A stretch of 7,346 bases of DNA from B1Sed10-231 sp046483385. Its GTDB lineage: Bacteria > Planctomycetota > Brocadiia > SM23-32. The notes under the pieces are model-generated. The model had not been told where the DNA came from and searched no databases. It worked only from the letters and a program-made list of their open reading frames with translations. Shown piece after piece: positions 5,906 to 7,346 of the stretch; the stretch's first letter is position 1; the number at the start of each line of letters is the position of its first letter. Where the stretch lies: contig JAWODG010000013.1 in NCBI GenBank assembly GCA_046483385.1, positions 1 through 7,346 of the forward strand, read 5' to 3'. A program made the position numbers and the translations under genes.

Positions 5906-7346
5906 ATGATCCGCACCGCCGGCCTGTGCGCACTGCTTCTGTGTGTGATAGGAGCCCCGATGGAAGCCGCTGACAGGAACTGCGCCGTCTCCGTGGACTG
6001 CGGCCAACTGCTCGACGGAACCCCACAGCTCTGGGGCCACGTCAATGTCTCCCGGCGCGCTCCCCCGCCGCCCGAACTCTGCGCGCTGGTGGAGGAGGAA
6101 TTCGGCCGCCCCGAGGTCACCCGCTGCTGGCTGATGCTCGACCAGATGTGGGACTACCGCACCGGCGAATACCGCTTCAACTACGAGATCAACAAGGACT
6201 ACTACGAGGACGACCCGCACAAGAGGCGCTACGGCGTGGCCGGCGTGACCACCGGGCTGCACTACCACGACTACATCGACTCGGTCAGCCGTCACAGCGA
6301 GACCGTCCTGCTCAACATCCGCCGCTACGAGCCGGAGGTGCTGGGCGGCATGCTGAGCTACGATGAGTGGAAGGAAGTCTTCAAGGCGGCCGTCCGGCAC
6401 TACAAGCAGCGCTGCCCCAACCTGCGCTACATCGAGGTCATGAACGAGCCGACCGCGAAGAACCAGAGCAACATCGGCACGCTGGAGAATTACTACCCGT
6501 TCTACCGCCGCGCCTACCAGGCCATCAACGAGCTCAACGCCGAAATGGATTACGAACTGCCTTTGCTGGTGGGCGGCAACGCCGGGTTCAGGACGAAGGA
6601 CGCCATCCACCTGGTCAGGGACTTTGCCCGGGACACGGACCCCGGCAGACGGCTCGACTTCATCTCCTTCCACCACTACTGGGCCGATGAGAGGCCGGCC
6701 CAGATCGCCGAATGGGAGAGGGAGATAGACGCCGTGCTGGAGGAGGCGGGCCTCCCCACCGACATCCCGATATTCGTCACCGAAATCGGCTACGCCCACC
6801 GCTGGAAGGACCAACCGGAGAAGAACCTCTGGCAGGCCTGCGGCATGACGGCCTACCAGTACTACGCCCGGCGCTCGCCCGACCTGCGGCTGTTCCCCTG
6901 GGTGCAATACCACTCGCGCAAGCAGATAGCGTTCGTGCAGTTCGACACCGACCTCCGCATGACGCCCTACGGGGCGGCGGTCAGGCTGCTGCGCATGCAT
7001 CGGGACGGGGAAGTCGCCGCAAGCTCCGACGGCCTCGAGCCCAACGGGGACGGCCTCGGCGCCCTGGCCACCATGGACGGTCAGGGGCTGACCGTCCACC
7101 TGTGGAACCTCCGGCCCGACGGCGAGACGTCGGTGCGCGCAGACGTAACCATCTCAAACCTGCCGGAGCATCTCCAGGACGGACCCCTGACTCTCCATCG
7201 CTACCTCGTCGACACCAGCCACAGCAACATCCTCGCCAGCCCCGAAGCGACCGATGTGCCGGAAGTGGTCGAGACCCGACAGATCACCGGCGCAAGCACC
7301 CTCAACCTGACCGCCGGGCTGGAGCCGATGGCCATAACCCTCTGGC
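5906..7346 (+). CDS. Secreted GH39-like glycoside hydrolase, C-terminus cut by window edge
   Basis: The frame is open from ATG 5906 to the right edge: 480 residues, no stop. GAGGAA (5893-5898) lies 7 bases upstream. Residues 1-22 form a signal peptide (basic R3, hydrophobic core GLCALLLCVIGA, likely cleavage after A21 or A22), so the enzyme is exported. Residues about 30-375 fit a clan GH-A TIM barrel: VMNEP gives the acid/base E181, SFHHYW lies at 254-259, and FVTEIGY gives the probable nucleophile E293. Residues about 395-480 look like the beta-sandwich after GH39 barrels, with LTVHLWN and YLVDTSHSN (433-441), which resembles the YRIDxxHSN phrase of GH39 beta-xylosidases. GH39 contains beta-xylosidases and alpha-L-iduronidases, so a retaining exo-glycosidase on a xyloside or uronide is possible; the substrate is not determinable. 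It is transcribed divergently from the cyclase-family gene, and the nearby sulfatase hints at a sulfated glycan. Confidence 0.95.
   Translation, partial: MIRTAGLCALLLCVIGAPMEAADRNCAVSVDCGQLLDGTPQLWGHVNVSRRAPPPPELCALVEEEFGRPEVTRCWLMLDQMWDYRTGEYRFNYEINKDYYEDDPHKRRYGVAGVTTGLHYHDYIDSVSRHSETVLLNIRRYEPEVLGGMLSYDEWKEVFKAAVRHYKQRCPNLRYIEVMNEPTAKNQSNIGTLENYYPFYRRAYQAINELNAEMDYELPLLVGGNAGFRTKDAIHLVRDFARDTDPGRRLDFISFHHYWADERPAQIAEWEREIDAVLEEAGLPTDIPIFVTEIGYAHRWKDQPEKNLWQACGMTAYQYYARRSPDLRLFPWVQYHSRKQIAFVQFDTDLRMTPYGAAVRLLRMHRDGEVAASSDGLEPNGDGLGALATMDGQGLTVHLWNLRPDGETSVRADVTISNLPEHLQDGPLTLHRYLVDTSHSNILASPEATDVPEVVETRQITGASTLNLTAGLEPMAITLW

Noticed and set aside
5688..6026. N-terminal extension of the cyclase-family frame
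   Set aside because: The extension would make 287 residues. It is Arg/Ser/Gly-rich without family similarity and overlaps the start of the divergent GH39-like gene, so the ATG at 5687 is preferred.
5813..7099. Long minus-strand open frame (428 codons)
   Set aside because: It is antisense to the GH39-like gene, whose catalytic NEP and TE motifs are clear. The minus frame is low-complexity and matches nothing I recognise.

Overview
This is a GC-rich bacterial window with six protein-coding genes and short intergenic gaps of about 110-220 bases. Five genes read on the minus strand and one on the plus strand. The two end genes are cut by the window edges. I see no rRNA, tRNA, CRISPR array, transposase, phage gene or recognisable attachment site. 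The gene types are a sulfatase, a GH39-like glycosidase, a PHP/DUF3604-like protein, a metal-dependent cyclase-fold hydrolase, and a membrane-anchored protein with a pseudopilin-like C-terminal module. They resemble what is found in environmental, polysaccharide-degrading bacteria such as Planctomycetes/Lentisphaerae or Latescibacteria/Poribacteria. That placement is inferred from gene style and is not proven.

Layout from left to right: (1) 1-1141 minus, the N-terminal 380 residues of a protein with a beta-rich N-terminal region followed by a PHP-type metal site (DLHTH, then DHH). (2) 1254-1580 minus, a small protein with two membrane segments and a probable TTG start. (3) 1750-3288 minus, a 512-residue anchored protein with a pseudopilin-like C-terminal module and an extra tail. 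(4) 3478-5031 minus, a type I sulfatase with a CTPAR formylglycine motif and no signal peptide. (5) 5163-5687 minus, a short cyclase / kynurenine-formamidase-fold hydrolase. (6) 5906 to the right edge, plus strand, a secreted GH39-like glycoside hydrolase divergent from gene 5.

The minus-strand genes are separated by 112-189 bases, so they need not form one operon. Genes 1, 3, 4 and 6 have good Shine-Dalgarno sequences 7 bases from the chosen start. There are promoter-like sequences upstream of genes 3 and 5. Hairpins lie after the sulfatase stop and in the gap between genes 3 and 2. The 218-base divergent gap between genes 5 and 6 is the most likely regulatory region.

A plausible joint role is breakdown of a sulfated carbohydrate: the glycosidase acts outside the cytoplasm and the sulfatase acts on imported products. 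The cyclase-fold enzyme and the PHP protein have no assignable substrate. I found no clear sign of a defence system or other wholly new machine. The most notable points are the atypical cyclase metal motif, the sulfatase without an export signal beside an exported glycosidase, the tail on the pseudopilin-like protein, and the structured intergenic element at 1655-1674.
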